Assembly: GCA_009926845.1 (NCBI GenBank)
Contig: RFOF01000003.1
Location: forward strand, 1-52,440
Length of the DNA: 52,440 nt
Source: Alphaproteobacteria bacterium
GTDB taxonomy: Bacteria > Pseudomonadota > Alphaproteobacteria > Rickettsiales > SXRF01
Reading direction: 5' to 3'
Part shown: piece after piece, positions 15,960 through 25,318 of the stretch
Position numbering within the stretch: position 1 is the first letter of the stretch
Layout: every line of letters begins with the position of its first letter
Translations under genes and position numbers: made by a program
Notes under the pieces: generated by a model
The model's database searches: none
The model's input: the letters and a program-made list of their open reading frames with translations, nothing else
Told to the model about the DNA's origin: nothing

Positions 15960-16334
15960 TTAACCTGCTTTTCTGTGGTGTTCATTGCGAATTTCCCTAT
16001 GAATTTCGCGTGTTTCGCGGATGACTGCGTCCATCTCGTTTCTGCTGTCTTTGAGAATCAGCACCATCTCACGCAGTAGCTGCGTTTGGATGTCGAGATT
16101 GCTGGTGAGCTTTTCTATGGCGTTTTCCAGCGAACGGCGCAGATACCAGATTTTCACGCCGTCCTCGTCGGTGACTGCGTGCCACTCGTGCAGCTCTTGG
16201 ATTTGCTTTGCCATGTTGTCGATTACGAGGTTGCTCTGCGCTCGCACTTTTTCTTTCAAAAAGCCGAACACTTCACGCAAAACCAGCAAGGCAAATAGCC
16301 CGCCAGCTCCTACTTGTAGGAATTGGTCATCCAT
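15960..16334 (-). CDS. Phage membrane protein with coiled coil, possible holin or spanin-like lysis partner
   Basis: The 124-residue protein has one N-terminal membrane segment (about 8-25, VGAGGLFALLVLREVFGFL). A long charged helical region rich in E, R and L follows (SLENAIEKLTSNLD, EMDAVIRETREIHREI), which is likely a coiled coil. It sits directly upstream of the lysozyme gene. The topology recalls BhlA-type holins or inner-membrane spanins, but the length is not decisive and no family motif is recognised. Its leader has the AACCAAAGGAA pattern shared by other genes of this phage. Confidence 0.6.
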   Translation of the reverse strand: MDDQFLQVGAGGLFALLVLREVFGFLKEKVRAQSNLVIDNMAKQIQELHEWHAVTDEDGVKIWYLRRSLENAIEKLTSNLDIQTQLLREMVLILKDSRNEMDAVIRETREIHREIRNEHHRKAG

Positions 16335-16354
16335 ATAGTTTCCTTTGGTTTGAG

Positions 16355-17929
16355 TTATGCAAAGTCGGCATCAAAGCCGAGAATGTTATCGGTGGTAACA
16401 ATCACATGGTCTTTGGCAGTGCCGCCCGTGTAACCATTCACACGCACATATGCGCCATTGGCAGAATAGGATGTGCCCGCGCCAACGATGGCAGATGCAG
16501 CACCAGTTTTTGCGCCAACGGCAATTTGCTGAACGGCAGGCGTAGTGGTAAGCAAAGCCCCTGTGGGAGCCACACGCATTTCCACGGGAAAAATAACTGC
16601 TAAGTCAATTTCAGTGGCGGAGTTGAAACCGCCTTGCAACCCTTTGCCCAGCTTTTGCCAGAAGCGTTTGCATTTACTGCGAGTAATTGGCACAGGCTCT
16701 TGCTCAAATTGCGTAGCGAACGCGCCCAGCTCAAACTGGAGCTGACGGATAAGGAAATCCTTGGTGGTAATTGCACCGCAAGCCATTTGTAGTTCGATTT
16801 CAATGCCGTTGCTTGGGTCGCCCATCGAGATATTCTCAAATTTGACAGGCGATTCACTATTGTTTGGAACGCTGATAGCACTGGAAGTTGCAATGACGGT
16901 GGTTGCCGTAAAGTTATCAACGGCATTGGCTTTGCGCACGATAACCGTGCAGTTCATAGCCGAGCCGATTGCATGAAACAGCGAGCAGGAAAATGAGGCG
17001 ATTTGGTTGACGAAGATTTCAGCATCTTTCGCTTCAATGCGGTGGCGCAGCTTCAATACACCGGCTCCCGTCATGGTGACGGTCTGGAATTTTACATATT
17101 CCTTGCCAGAAAATGCGCTCTGCGTAAGTGTGCCTGCGCTGACAGCCGTGCCACTGGCTTGACCTTGGAATCGGTCGGTCTTTCCATATGCCCAAGTGTT
17201 ATTGACCAGCGTAAAATCATTGCGCTCGGCAACCACGCAGTTGCCGTTAGTGATATAATTTTTGTGGTTGATGGGGGAAATATCGGAAATCAGCGGCTCT
17301 TTCATAAAGTTGGTCACGCCGTTGTTGCGGATTTTCCAAGCGATATAAAAGTTCGTGCCGTCCGATGTTTTAAGCGTCAGCTCATTATCGCCCAGCAAAC
17401 CCAGCTCGGCATATGTCACAAAGCCTTGCTGGAAGATAAACTCAAGGTTTTGCGCGGCATTCGCCTTGTTCATCTGCAGGAAGAAGCCAGCACTGCCATT
17501 GATTAATGCGGATGGCCCAAACAGATTGATGATGTGAGTGGCGTGCGGTGCAGTGCCAAGCCCGATCCGTGCAAACTGTGGTGTGGACAATGCCTCAATC
17601 GTACTCACCCAGGCAGTGCCTGAATATGAATAGAGCTTGTCTTCGTCCTTAACCCATAGGGTCAGCCCTTCCTTTGGCACAAGGAACCGCCAAGAAGCAT
17701 CATACCATGCGATTTGGTTGTCCTTGCCCGCCCATGCGCCTGTCGCGCCTGTAGCAGGGATATAAACGTCCCCTGTGGCAGGCGAACCCGGCGGAGCAGT
17801 CAGGTCTTTATCAATAACGCCTGTGTTAAGAATCGCATCAATCAGTTTTACGGCATCATTAACCGTAACCTCTTTTTGCGATTGGCTTTGTTCGACAAGC
17901 GTTATGCCGAGATTGTTGGTGGTTGCCAT
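16355..17929 (-). CDS. Tail fibre / host-specificity protein with N-terminal DUF2793
   Basis: The 524-residue protein opens with a DUF2793 domain (about 1-115) shown by NNLGITLVEQSQSQKEVTVNDA, ATGDVYIPATGATGAW and WRFLVPKEGLTLWVKDE. These domains attach receptor-binding fibres to the tail tip of many alphaproteobacterial phages. The remainder is beta-rich with Thr/Ser/Gly repeats and probably forms the trimeric shaft and receptor-binding part. It follows the TIM-barrel hub gene by 12 bases, the normal place for a fibre. Receptor specificity cannot be read from sequence. Confidence 0.8.
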   Translation of the reverse strand: MATTNNLGITLVEQSQSQKEVTVNDAVKLIDAILNTGVIDKDLTAPPGSPATGDVYIPATGATGAWAGKDNQIAWYDASWRFLVPKEGLTLWVKDEDKLYSYSGTAWVSTIEALSTPQFARIGLGTAPHATHIINLFGPSALINGSAGFFLQMNKANAAQNLEFIFQQGFVTYAELGLLGDNELTLKTSDGTNFYIAWKIRNNGVTNFMKEPLISDISPINHKNYITNGNCVVAERNDFTLVNNTWAYGKTDRFQGQASGTAVSAGTLTQSAFSGKEYVKFQTVTMTGAGVLKLRHRIEAKDAEIFVNQIASFSCSLFHAIGSAMNCTVIVRKANAVDNFTATTVIATSSAISVPNNSESPVKFENISMGDPSNGIEIELQMACGAITTKDFLIRQLQFELGAFATQFEQEPVPITRSKCKRFWQKLGKGLQGGFNSATEIDLAVIFPVEMRVAPTGALLTTTPAVQQIAVGAKTGAASAIVGAGTSYSANGAYVRVNGYTGGTAKDHVIVTTDNILGFDADFA

Positions 17930-17941
17930 TGGATAACCTGA

Positions 17942-20900
17942 TTAAGAAATTGTTGCCTGACCAGAAACACCGCGCCCGATGATGGCCGATACTTGGTAAA
18001 CCTTGACCACGAAGCTGCTTTGCACTGAGCCGAAATCTGCCACTTGCTGCGCGGCGGTATAGACCAGCGAAGGCGTAGTGATGCCTTCCACCGTGCGCAC
18101 GACGGTCAAGCCGTTCATAATTTGCACATGGTAAAGCTCGCTTTGCTCGGAAAGTGGAACATCCACGCCATCGCGCCATTCTCCGCCAAGCCGTGTCCGA
18201 CGCAGCCACGTTATCGTCCAGTCATTCGTGGCTGGAAGATTTCGTGTGCCTTTGATATTCACAGGAGAATACGGGCGAAGGGTTTTACCCGTATAGGTGA
18301 ATACCTGCTCGACAGTGGTTGCTAGGCTTCCGCCAACGGAAACAGGCTTGTAATGCCTTGCCAGCCCTATGATGCTGTTTTGCACTGCCACACGCACCAG
18401 ATTGGACGAAAGCAGCACAAATCGCTCTGCAAGGGCATGGGTGCCCACCTCGTGTTCTGTGCCAAGCCTGCCGCGAAGCAGTTTTGACAGGCGGTATTTT
18501 TTATCCGCCAGAAGCTGCGCGTTTTGAAACTGGATGACTTCGTTTCCGAGAATAGCAACGTTGCCGCCATTGAGAACACCAAGCTCGCTTATGCTTGAAA
18601 GTGTGCCAAACTGGAGCAACACATCAACGGTGTTGGCATAATCCCAGCTATTTGAGGAATATGGAGCAAGAAGCGTTAACGCACCGCCTACCGTATGTTC
18701 CGTATCAGTGGATGACATAACGGCGAAAGTATTGCCACCAGCTTGCCCGCCATCATCGGAGCGGTAGATGACCGAGCCTTCCCAGTTTTCGCCTTGGGAA
18801 ACAGTAGCTGCACGCAAAATCCCTACGCCTTCCGTATCGTTTGGCAAGGCTGGCAAGTCCAGCAGCTCAAGGCGCGTATTGGGAATGATTGTTCCAGGCT
18901 GCGCGATGGGTGGGGTTTCACCAGGCGGAGTGTAGAAGTCATAGGTAGATACGTCTTCCGCAACCGCGGTCACTTCCATTAAGCCTGTGCGCTCAATTTT
19001 CGTGGTGCTAACACGCATCACATAATTCACGCCGTCGATCGCTAGGGTGAGAATGTCAGTTGGCTCAATCAGGCAATACTTAGCAGGTAGCGTGAATTTG
19101 AAACCCACCCTAGACACCCACGCATTATAAAGCGTGATGTCTGCTACCGTTTTTGCATACTGGTCAGTGGATACTACCGGCACGTTGATGCCGACAGAAT
19201 CAACGGCATTAACCGTTTGCCGCTGCGACATCTGCGTACCAGGGTCATAATTTGCCGTGCGGCTGATATAGGTGATGTTCACCTGTTGCGGTAAATCCAG
19301 CTCCTGCTTGCGGGTGATTTCAACTTCCTCACGGATGCTGCCACCGCTGCTATTAGTCACCAGCTCGTCTTGCGTGATATTGGCGATGGACTGACCACCG
19401 CGCGGCACAAATTTAATGATGCCGTCCGTTTCCACCGCATCGAAATTGAACATGGATTGCAGCTGCTCGATGCGTTCGCGGCAACTCAGCACCTGCAAAA
19501 TCACATAACCATCAAGCTGCTGCGTGAGGCGTGTGACGTCAAAATCCGTATCTTCGAGCCCAGCCTTTTTTAGCAATACGGCGATAACTGCGCCTAAAGT
19601 GGACGTGCCTAGCTTGCCGTTGACCCAGTGGCCTGTTTTCCAAAGCTGCCAATCTGCCCAGAAGTTTGACAAGTCAGGCCAGAATGGGAAAGGTCTTGCG
19701 TCCCACGTCCAGATAAACCGACGTTGCACCAGATCCGTGTTGCCAGATAGCAGCCTGCGAGTTTCAAGAAAATCCAGCGAAGCGTTAAGCGCAGTACGTT
19801 GCGCCATAAAATCCACTCTGCCTTTGGAGGCGCGAGGAAAATAGGATTCGATCGATGTCGGGTCATAAAACACATTAGGCTGATTGGTGCAGCCGTCCAC
19901 ACTTGGAAAGCCCATCTCGGTAAACCAGATAGGCTTCATTTTGACAGTCCAAGCGGTTGTTACCGCATTGGGGTTGGTGTGTGTGTGCTTCCACCAGTAT
20001 TCAACATTTTTCCAAGCATAGACTTGGTTTGCGTAATTGGTTTGTCCAGTTCGGTTGACGGAATCGGTGAAATAATAATCCCAGCCTTCGCCACTTTCCC
20101 AGTATTGCTTCACCACATCTTCGGTGATTTGGGTTTGCGGCAAATCAGGCGTAAGCGGGAAATAACAATCAATGCCGACAAAATCGATATTGGGTGATGC
20201 CCAAAGCGGGTCGAGATTAAACCAGCCACCTTGTGAGTGATATTCGCTCCAATCCGCAGCATAGCTGACTTTTACGCCAGCACCGACAGCAGTTTTCACA
20301 GATGCAGCAAGGCTTACAAGCTGCGATACCGCTGGATAGCTTCCTGCCGAAGGCGTGAAGCTGGTCATGCCGATCAGCTCCGAGCCAATCACAAATGCGT
20401 CAATGTTATTTTTGAGGTAAACACCGCCGATATTGAGGTTGGCGTACCAGTTGACGAAAGCATTATAGCCATTGGTTTTGGTGAACCAGTTGTTGCAATC
20501 GGTCGCATTGGCTGGAGCGATTCGCCCACGCCAAGGTTTTGGAGTTGGGGTAATCTGGTCAACAAAGACCATCGGATAAAACAGGACTTTGATGCCGAGA
20601 GCTTTCAGCTTCACGCATAAATCCAATACGGATTTGTCCGAAGGCGTCCCGCCGTATGTTGGCGAACCATCGCCAAATTGCAGCACCTGTTGTGCCGTGG
20701 CGCGGGTTAGACCAGCAACCGCCCAGTCAACGGGTGTAAAAGTAGTGGTGCTGGCTGGGTTTTCAACTTTTGGAATGATGGTGCAAGTGCCCGCATCCGT
20801 AGATGTCGCAAACCAGCTGACAACAAGGGCAACCCATTCCAGATTTGGGAAGGTTTTGAGTAGCTGGTCAACCGCCACATTGACGTTAGCAGTTGCCTCA

Positions 20901-21712
20901 AAATTGTGCATATTGAGCGGAATCTGCGGCCCACTCGCCACAACTTGCGCACCAGCAATTTCAGTGTTTTGCTTATAGACGATGGACGGTGAATAGACGA
21001 ACTCACCCGCCCCAGGAATCATAACCACGTCTTTGATTTTGTCTTCAACGGCTGGATAGAACCGCACGTTGCGCTTCACTTCAAAAGTGAAATTGGGAAT
21101 GCGATTGCCAAACGCTGCCAGCGGAAAATCTTGGATAACAATATACGCCGTGCCACGATAAGCAGGCACATTGCCGGCACCCTCAAACCCTTCCATGATG
21201 GGGTCAGGCAGTTGTGATTCAGTGCCAAGATATACGTTGTATTTTCCTTGGCTTGCCTGCAACAGGCTATCATCTAAAATCTTAGCATCGGCATAAACGC
21301 GCACAACTTCATCAATCGGCCCTTCGCTAATCGAAATTGCAAGGGTGGCAAAGTATTCGTAGGAAACTTGTGATTGCGATGTTTTGCCGCCACCACCACC
21401 GCCGCCTTTACCGCCACGCTGCGAGGTCGTAGTCGTGGTTTCAACGCGCACTTCTTTTATCGGCCGCGCCCAGATGACATTGCCAGCAAGCCGAGCTTGT
21501 CCGTAAACCTCTGGAATCACTTTTCCGTAGTTGGAGGTTTGAACGCGCAGATCAGATAAACGTGGCCCTTCAACAGTTGGGAGGCGCACAGTTTGCCCGC
21601 CGCCGAACATCCCGCCAATAGCAGAACCAAGGCTAAATCCAATAGCCGCGCCTTGTGGCCCGCCAACGATGAATCCACCGACAGCGCCAATAACAGGTAA
21701 TACGCCGCTCAT
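17942..21712 (-). CDS. GTA gp15-like tail hub / host-specificity protein with TIM-barrel domain
   Basis: This 1256-residue baseplate protein starts with a Gly-rich hydrophobic segment and PxVYGxxRLAGNVIWA, as in RcGTA gp15. A glycoside-hydrolase-like TIM barrel (roughly residues 290-640) shows IGSELIGMT, YAADWSEYH, FVGIDCYFPLTPD and KPIWFTEMGFPSVDG, including Glu residues in the usual catalytic places. The C-terminal half is the TipJ/Phage-tail_3 hub plus fibronectin-like and fibre-binding parts. It closes the tail tube and may digest surface glycans. It overlaps the peptidase gene by four bases (ATGA), indicating coupling. The family assignment is strong. Confidence 0.9.
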   Translation of the reverse strand: MSGVLPVIGAVGGFIVGGPQGAAIGFSLGSAIGGMFGGGQTVRLPTVEGPRLSDLRVQTSNYGKVIPEVYGQARLAGNVIWARPIKEVRVETTTTTSQRGGKGGGGGGGKTSQSQVSYEYFATLAISISEGPIDEVVRVYADAKILDDSLLQASQGKYNVYLGTESQLPDPIMEGFEGAGNVPAYRGTAYIVIQDFPLAAFGNRIPNFTFEVKRNVRFYPAVEDKIKDVVMIPGAGEFVYSPSIVYKQNTEIAGAQVVASGPQIPLNMHNFEATANVNVAVDQLLKTFPNLEWVALVVSWFATSTDAGTCTIIPKVENPASTTTFTPVDWAVAGLTRATAQQVLQFGDGSPTYGGTPSDKSVLDLCVKLKALGIKVLFYPMVFVDQITPTPKPWRGRIAPANATDCNNWFTKTNGYNAFVNWYANLNIGGVYLKNNIDAFVIGSELIGMTSFTPSAGSYPAVSQLVSLAASVKTAVGAGVKVSYAADWSEYHSQGGWFNLDPLWASPNIDFVGIDCYFPLTPDLPQTQITEDVVKQYWESGEGWDYYFTDSVNRTGQTNYANQVYAWKNVEYWWKHTHTNPNAVTTAWTVKMKPIWFTEMGFPSVDGCTNQPNVFYDPTSIESYFPRASKGRVDFMAQRTALNASLDFLETRRLLSGNTDLVQRRFIWTWDARPFPFWPDLSNFWADWQLWKTGHWVNGKLGTSTLGAVIAVLLKKAGLEDTDFDVTRLTQQLDGYVILQVLSCRERIEQLQSMFNFDAVETDGIIKFVPRGGQSIANITQDELVTNSSGGSIREEVEITRKQELDLPQQVNITYISRTANYDPGTQMSQRQTVNAVDSVGINVPVVSTDQYAKTVADITLYNAWVSRVGFKFTLPAKYCLIEPTDILTLAIDGVNYVMRVSTTKIERTGLMEVTAVAEDVSTYDFYTPPGETPPIAQPGTIIPNTRLELLDLPALPNDTEGVGILRAATVSQGENWEGSVIYRSDDGGQAGGNTFAVMSSTDTEHTVGGALTLLAPYSSNSWDYANTVDVLLQFGTLSSISELGVLNGGNVAILGNEVIQFQNAQLLADKKYRLSKLLRGRLGTEHEVGTHALAERFVLLSSNLVRVAVQNSIIGLARHYKPVSVGGSLATTVEQVFTYTGKTLRPYSPVNIKGTRNLPATNDWTITWLRRTRLGGEWRDGVDVPLSEQSELYHVQIMNGLTVVRTVEGITTPSLVYTAAQQVADFGSVQSSFVVKVYQVSAIIGRGVSGQATIS

Positions 21713-22182
21713 GGTGCTTCGTAGGTAATTAGTTGTTCGGGTTTGAAGCGGTATGCCTGCACCAGCATGGACATCCAGCCTTCATTCAGGCGATGCTCAA
21801 TCACAAATTCAGAATTAGAATAGCAGTGCAAGATGCCGAGTGTGCCGTCAGCGCGGTCAGTAATAAAACCAACGTGTTGAGGTTGTTGCTGAAATCGGAA
21901 TAGCGCAATGTCTCCAGGCGCAATCTCACTGAGCATGATGCTTTGCAAGTGCTCATCAAGCATGGCTTTAAGCCTGACGCCATCGGGTAATGGCGAATAA
22001 TTGGTGTCATCATGTGCGCTTAAACGCCCGCCGTTTCCGTCTGAAAGATTCAGCTCATCAATCACGCCGACAATCAGCCCGATGCAATCCACGCCTGCGC
22101 CTTTCACGCGCCCTTGATGGTGAAAGGGTGTGCGAAGCCAGCTCCGCGCGGTGCGGATTATATCTTGTGTGGTGATCTGCAT
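21709..22182 (-). CDS. NlpC/P60 tail-tip peptidase (GTA gp14-like)
   Basis: A 157-residue cysteine peptidase. The nucleophile is Cys33 in GVDCIGLI, the His is H103 in PQHVGFI, and a polar third residue lies in the GILHCYS strand. RTPFHHQGRVKGAG before the Cys is typical of phage cell-wall peptidases of this clade. Carried at the tail tip, it would cut peptide cross-links during DNA injection. Gene order DUF2163, NlpC, hub is identical to that of gene transfer agents. Confidence 0.9.
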   Translation of the reverse strand: MQITTQDIIRTARSWLRTPFHHQGRVKGAGVDCIGLIVGVIDELNLSDGNGGRLSAHDDTNYSPLPDGVRLKAMLDEHLQSIMLSEIAPGDIALFRFQQQPQHVGFITDRADGTLGILHCYSNSEFVIEHRLNEGWMSMLVQAYRFKPEQLITYEAP

Positions 22183-22184
22183 GG

Positions 22185-23027
22185 TTACATGGTTCCTGAG
22201 GTTTTCATTATCGCGTCGGTTCCGGGAACATGGGGTTCGCCACGAAAATTATTCACGTTGTTGAATTTAGTTTTGCAGGTGGAAAAAATCTTGTCGCATC
22301 CTGCCACCGCTTTGAAGGTATCACCCACTTGCAGCGCATAAGGCATTGGAAGTGCGAGTATGATTTGCTTGTTTGAGAATTCTTTGATTTCTCGCTTCAA
22401 TCCAGCATTGGCGCCAGTGAGCCATTGAATTTCTCCGCCTGTGAAATATCCAGCCGCTTGAGTTAGAGCGTTTGCAGTAAAGATGCCGCCGCTAGTAACC
22501 ACGTTGATGGTTGCGTTAAATGAGAAGCTGGTAAGATTAACGTTGCAGCGGGAATCGCCCAGAATTGCGCGGCACGATGGGCTGCAAAGCTGACCTTGAT
22601 GTTGCTGCAAGGCTTCGGAAATGCCCCGCAGCTCGGCAACGAAAGTATCTTTTTGCAGCCTGACTTCGCCCAGCTTGCCGCGCTTGAGCCACATACGCCC
22701 TTGTGAAATATCCAGATAATTAACAAGGAAAATCTCAACTTCGGCATAGTCATAAATTCCTGCCATCAGGTCAGGTGCGGTGATATAGCCTGTTTGCAGC
22801 ACCCCTTGCACATCAAGATTATCAACGGAAAAATCGTCTTTTGATTCAATGCTGGAAGGCGTGAATCCGACAATGCTGAGATAGGTGTTGCCGCCAAACA
22901 CAATGTCTTTGTCGCAATCGGTGTAGGTTTTTATCACACCATCGGTGCGAATGATTTTCCAGCACGTCGCAAGCGTGGTGACATCGCCCTGCAAATGCAG
23001 ATTAAAACTGGGACTGACGCTGCGCAT
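22185..23027 (-). CDS. DUF2163 tail protein (GTA gp13-like)
   Basis: The 280-residue protein has the DUF2163 signature at its N-terminus: TTLATCWKIIRTDGVIKTYTD, then DKDIVFGGNTYLS and SSIESKDDFSVDNLDV. A C-terminal Cys-containing region (CSPSCRAILGDSRCNV) probably binds a metal or an iron-sulfur cluster, as reported for RcGTA tail-tip proteins. It is part of the hub assembly that sits between the distal tail ring and the TIM-barrel protein. Its start codon shares one base with the stop of the preceding gene. Confidence 0.88.
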   Translation of the reverse strand: MRSVSPSFNLHLQGDVTTLATCWKIIRTDGVIKTYTDCDKDIVFGGNTYLSIVGFTPSSIESKDDFSVDNLDVQGVLQTGYITAPDLMAGIYDYAEVEIFLVNYLDISQGRMWLKRGKLGEVRLQKDTFVAELRGISEALQQHQGQLCSPSCRAILGDSRCNVNLTSFSFNATINVVTSGGIFTANALTQAAGYFTGGEIQWLTGANAGLKREIKEFSNKQIILALPMPYALQVGDTFKAVAGCDKIFSTCKTKFNNVNNFRGEPHVPGTDAIMKTSGTM

Positions 23028-23626
23028 TATTTCAATTCGATAAGAGTGATGCTTTCCCAGCTGCGAGTGCCAAAGTCATCAATGCTGGGGTCGAGATAGT
23101 CAGTGTCAAAGCGCACTGGAACATCAAATTCAAAATCAGCCGTAACAATGACGGTATTGCCAACTGGAGCAGTGAAAGTGATGATGCCAGTGGTATAATC
23201 CAGCGTGAACCCGCTGCCTTGCAAAACGCCATTGAGATAGACTTTGAACGTGCCATTATTCACGGGCTTAGTGATCGTGCGAATTTCTGTCACTGCACCG
23301 CTGGTGTATTTTTTCACCAGCTGAAATTGAGTAAGAACGCCGTTACCTGTACCGATGTTTTGCCCAGCTGCTTGATAATCCGTCCAGTCTTTGAAGCGGA
23401 AACCATGCGCCTTGCCACGGCGCGCGCGGAAGAATGCTATCAGGTCATCGAGCTGCGCTGGTGTTTTCACGCCATGAGCAACGCTGTATCTGGCGCGGGC
23501 TTGGCTCCAGTTGCTATTGCGCTGTTCTTTGCCGCTGACCAGCTCTGTCACATCGGTGGAGTATTCTGGCCCACCGCGTGAGCCGTAAGAAATATCACTG
23601 GGAAATTGCACTTCAATAAAACTCAT
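23027..23626 (-). CDS. DUF2460 distal tail protein (GTA gp12-like)
   Basis: The 199-residue protein has the family hallmark SFIEVQFPSDISYGSRGGPEY, then RYSVAHGVKTPAQLDDLIAFF and RRGKAHGFRFKDWTDY. It forms the distal tail ring that joins the tube to the hub. It is the first of the four consecutive GTA-like tail-tip genes. It follows a 90-residue small protein by eight bases. The length is typical of the family. Confidence 0.9.
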   Translation of the reverse strand: MSFIEVQFPSDISYGSRGGPEYSTDVTELVSGKEQRNSNWSQARARYSVAHGVKTPAQLDDLIAFFRARRGKAHGFRFKDWTDYQAAGQNIGTGNGVLTQFQLVKKYTSGAVTEIRTITKPVNNGTFKVYLNGVLQGSGFTLDYTTGIITFTAPVGNTVIVTADFEFDVPVRFDTDYLDPSIDDFGTRSWESITLIELK

Positions 23627-23634
23627 GGGGATTC

Positions 23635-23907
23635 CTATTTAACGATGATTTCAATATCGATGCTCTGATCGACGGTTTCACCGGCCGAGGTGGTGATGCG
23701 GTTTGTGATGCGGTTTACCGTTCCAAGTGTGCCGCCAGAAATTGTCACATTAGCTTGCTTGCCGACGAGGGTTTGCCCAACTTTTGTGACTCCGCTTGCC
23801 ACTGTCCAGTCGCTGCTGGTGACAGTTTCTGCGCCAAGATATTCTGACCAATCCACGCCAAAGCTGATGACCTCGTCGGGGTCTTTATATTTTCGTTCTA
23901 TACTCAT
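23635..23907 (-). CDS. Small phage tail-associated protein (90 residues)
   Basis: The beta-rich sequence begins MSIERKYKDPDEVISFGVDWSEYLG and ends with TITNRITTSAGETVDQSIDIEII-like strands. The pattern 'conditions for a D/W-S-x-Y-L, then Ig-like strands, then SAGE' is common in small phage proteins thought to decorate fibres or baseplates. There is no signal peptide. It lies between two other small tail genes with two- and eight-base gaps. The function is inferred from position only. Confidence 0.65.
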   Translation of the reverse strand: MSIERKYKDPDEVISFGVDWSEYLGAETVTSSDWTVASGVTKVGQTLVGKQANVTISGGTLGTVNRITNRITTSAGETVDQSIDIEIIVK

Positions 23908-23909
23908 GG

Positions 23910-24065
23910 TTAATTTGCCAGTGGACGTGCAATCACGACGTTATTTCTTTGAGGTTTAATAATGTTCTGATTGGGCTTTGGGATGATGATATTGGCCGCC
24001 TTAGGCAAAGGCAGAACAACATCAAAAGCATCGCCTTGAAATGAGAGCTCGTCAAAGCCGTCCAT
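23910..24065 (-). CDS. Small phage protein (51 residues)
   Basis: An open frame of 52 codons fits exactly between its neighbours. It begins MDGFDELSFQGDAFDVVLPL three bases after the upstream stop region and ends two bases before the ATG of the 90-residue gene. The C-terminal part is rich in Pro, Asn, Ile and Lys (IIIPKPNQNIIKPQ). No other frame explains this interval and the spacing is typical of this operon, so I call it a gene. The family is not recognised. Confidence 0.6.
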   Translation of the reverse strand: MDGFDELSFQGDAFDVVLPLPKAANIIIPKPNQNIIKPQRNNVVIARPLAN

Positions 24066-24068
24066 ATT

Positions 24069-24401
24069 TTATACGTCGATTGAATTGTTGAAGAAGCTAT
24101 AGAGCGTTCCATCCTTGCCGATAGGCGTGTCTTTAACCGTTTCAGCAAGGAGATATGCGCCAGAAACCAGCTGCGATTCATTTTCCAGATTTACGAAGAA
24201 ATCTTTGTAGAGCTGTGGAGTCACACGGTAGGTTTTCGCACCGATGCTACGGTCACCATTTTCCCGCGCTTTAGCATTCGCAAATCCAAAGAAGGTGATG
24301 CTGCCAAGTTTCTCGATGAGCGAAAGGTTGATTTGAGCAAGCTCCCAGTAGCTCTCAGGAAAGTTGATTCCGAAAGCGTCAAATGACATTTGTTTAGGCA
24401 T
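24069..24401 (-). CDS. Phage hypothetical protein (110 residues)
   Basis: The protein begins MPKQMSFDAFGINFPESYWEL and contains LGSITFFGFANAKAREN and a Tyr/Phe-rich middle (YRVTPQLYKDFFVNL). The leader has TTAACCAA..CAACGGAG, the same pattern seen before the tail chaperone and other late genes. The position after the fibre-like gene suggests a tail or fibre accessory role. No domain is recognised. Confidence 0.65.
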   Translation of the reverse strand: MPKQMSFDAFGINFPESYWELAQINLSLIEKLGSITFFGFANAKARENGDRSIGAKTYRVTPQLYKDFFVNLENESQLVSGAYLLAETVKDTPIGKDGTLYSFFNNSIDV

Positions 24402-24424
24402 GGTTTTTCTCCGTTGTTAGTTGG

Positions 24425-25300
24425 TTAATAGAGTTCGTAAGTGGTTCCGCTTGGGTCTTTGAAAACCAGTTTTCCGTAATTGTTGCTGTAGTAGATGCTG
24501 TTATTGTCAGCATCGCCGTCATACATCTGAGCTGGTTTGAATCCGCCGTTGCGGGAAATTGCCGCCATTGGGTTTCCCCAGTAATCCTGCCATTGTTGCA
24601 GATCGGCATATTGGTAATAGAACGAGCGGATTATCTGGCGCGGATTATAGCCATACCCGCCATCACTATTAAGGTTCAGCGTATGGTTGTTGAAATCATA
24701 ATTGAGATATGAATCACCGTTGAAATTTCCGTAATAGTTAAATTGCAAGTCACCAGTGCTTCCACCAGGAGGGAAATATCCGCCACCCCCGCCATCCGCT
24801 CCATAGAGATTATTGCCATAGCTGGCATAGCTGTAGTCATTGAAATAAATATCGTTGTAATAGCCTTGATAGCTGCCGTTTACATAGATATTTACGCCTG
24901 AACCACCACCTCCGCCCGCATATTGCCAAGACACATTGCTGCCATCGGTATAGAGAAAATACCCGCCGTAATAGCCTTGATATGGAAGCAAGCTATTGAT
25001 TGCGCTGGCTTGGTCATAACCACCAGTACCGCCTAAATTGAGTGGCAAAATACCTGTTGCATCATTGCTTAAATCAATCTGATTCAGCGTTGCGAGTGAG
25101 CCAAGTTCAAGATTAGCTCTGGCATCATACGGATTGTTTGCTGCCAAGCCGCCAAATTGCATCGGGAGAATGCCGTAAATTTCATCTCCAGCCGCAAGAT
25201 TGATATAGACGTCATGGTCAGCATTCCAGTGAGATGGCTTTACCTTGCTTGGATCTGTGCCATCAGGCTTAAAACTAACAAAGGGGTGCTTTACAGGCAT
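24425..25300 (-). CDS. Gly/Tyr/Asn-rich tail fibre-like protein
   Basis: The 291-residue protein begins with a fibre-type N-terminus (HPFVSFKPDGTDPSKVKPSHWNADH). It continues with ILPMQFGGLAA and GILPLNLGGTGGYDQA, a motif frequent in phage fibres. From about residue 105 it becomes extremely rich in Gly, Tyr, Asn and Asp (SYQGYYNDIYFND and similar), ending with LVFKDPSGTTYELY. It is likely an extended, possibly adhesive virion filament. It directly follows the tape-measure gene. A homologous family was not recognised, and the composition makes alignment-based calls unreliable. Confidence 0.65.
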   Translation of the reverse strand: MPVKHPFVSFKPDGTDPSKVKPSHWNADHDVYINLAAGDEIYGILPMQFGGLAANNPYDARANLELGSLATLNQIDLSNDATGILPLNLGGTGGYDQASAINSLLPYQGYYGGYFLYTDGSNVSWQYAGGGGGSGVNIYVNGSYQGYYNDIYFNDYSYASYGNNLYGADGGGGGYFPPGGSTGDLQFNYYGNFNGDSYLNYDFNNHTLNLNSDGGYGYNPRQIIRSFYYQYADLQQWQDYWGNPMAAISRNGGFKPAQMYDGDADNNSIYYSNNYGKLVFKDPSGTTYELY

Positions 25301-25318
25301 GATTAAGCAGTTCCATAT

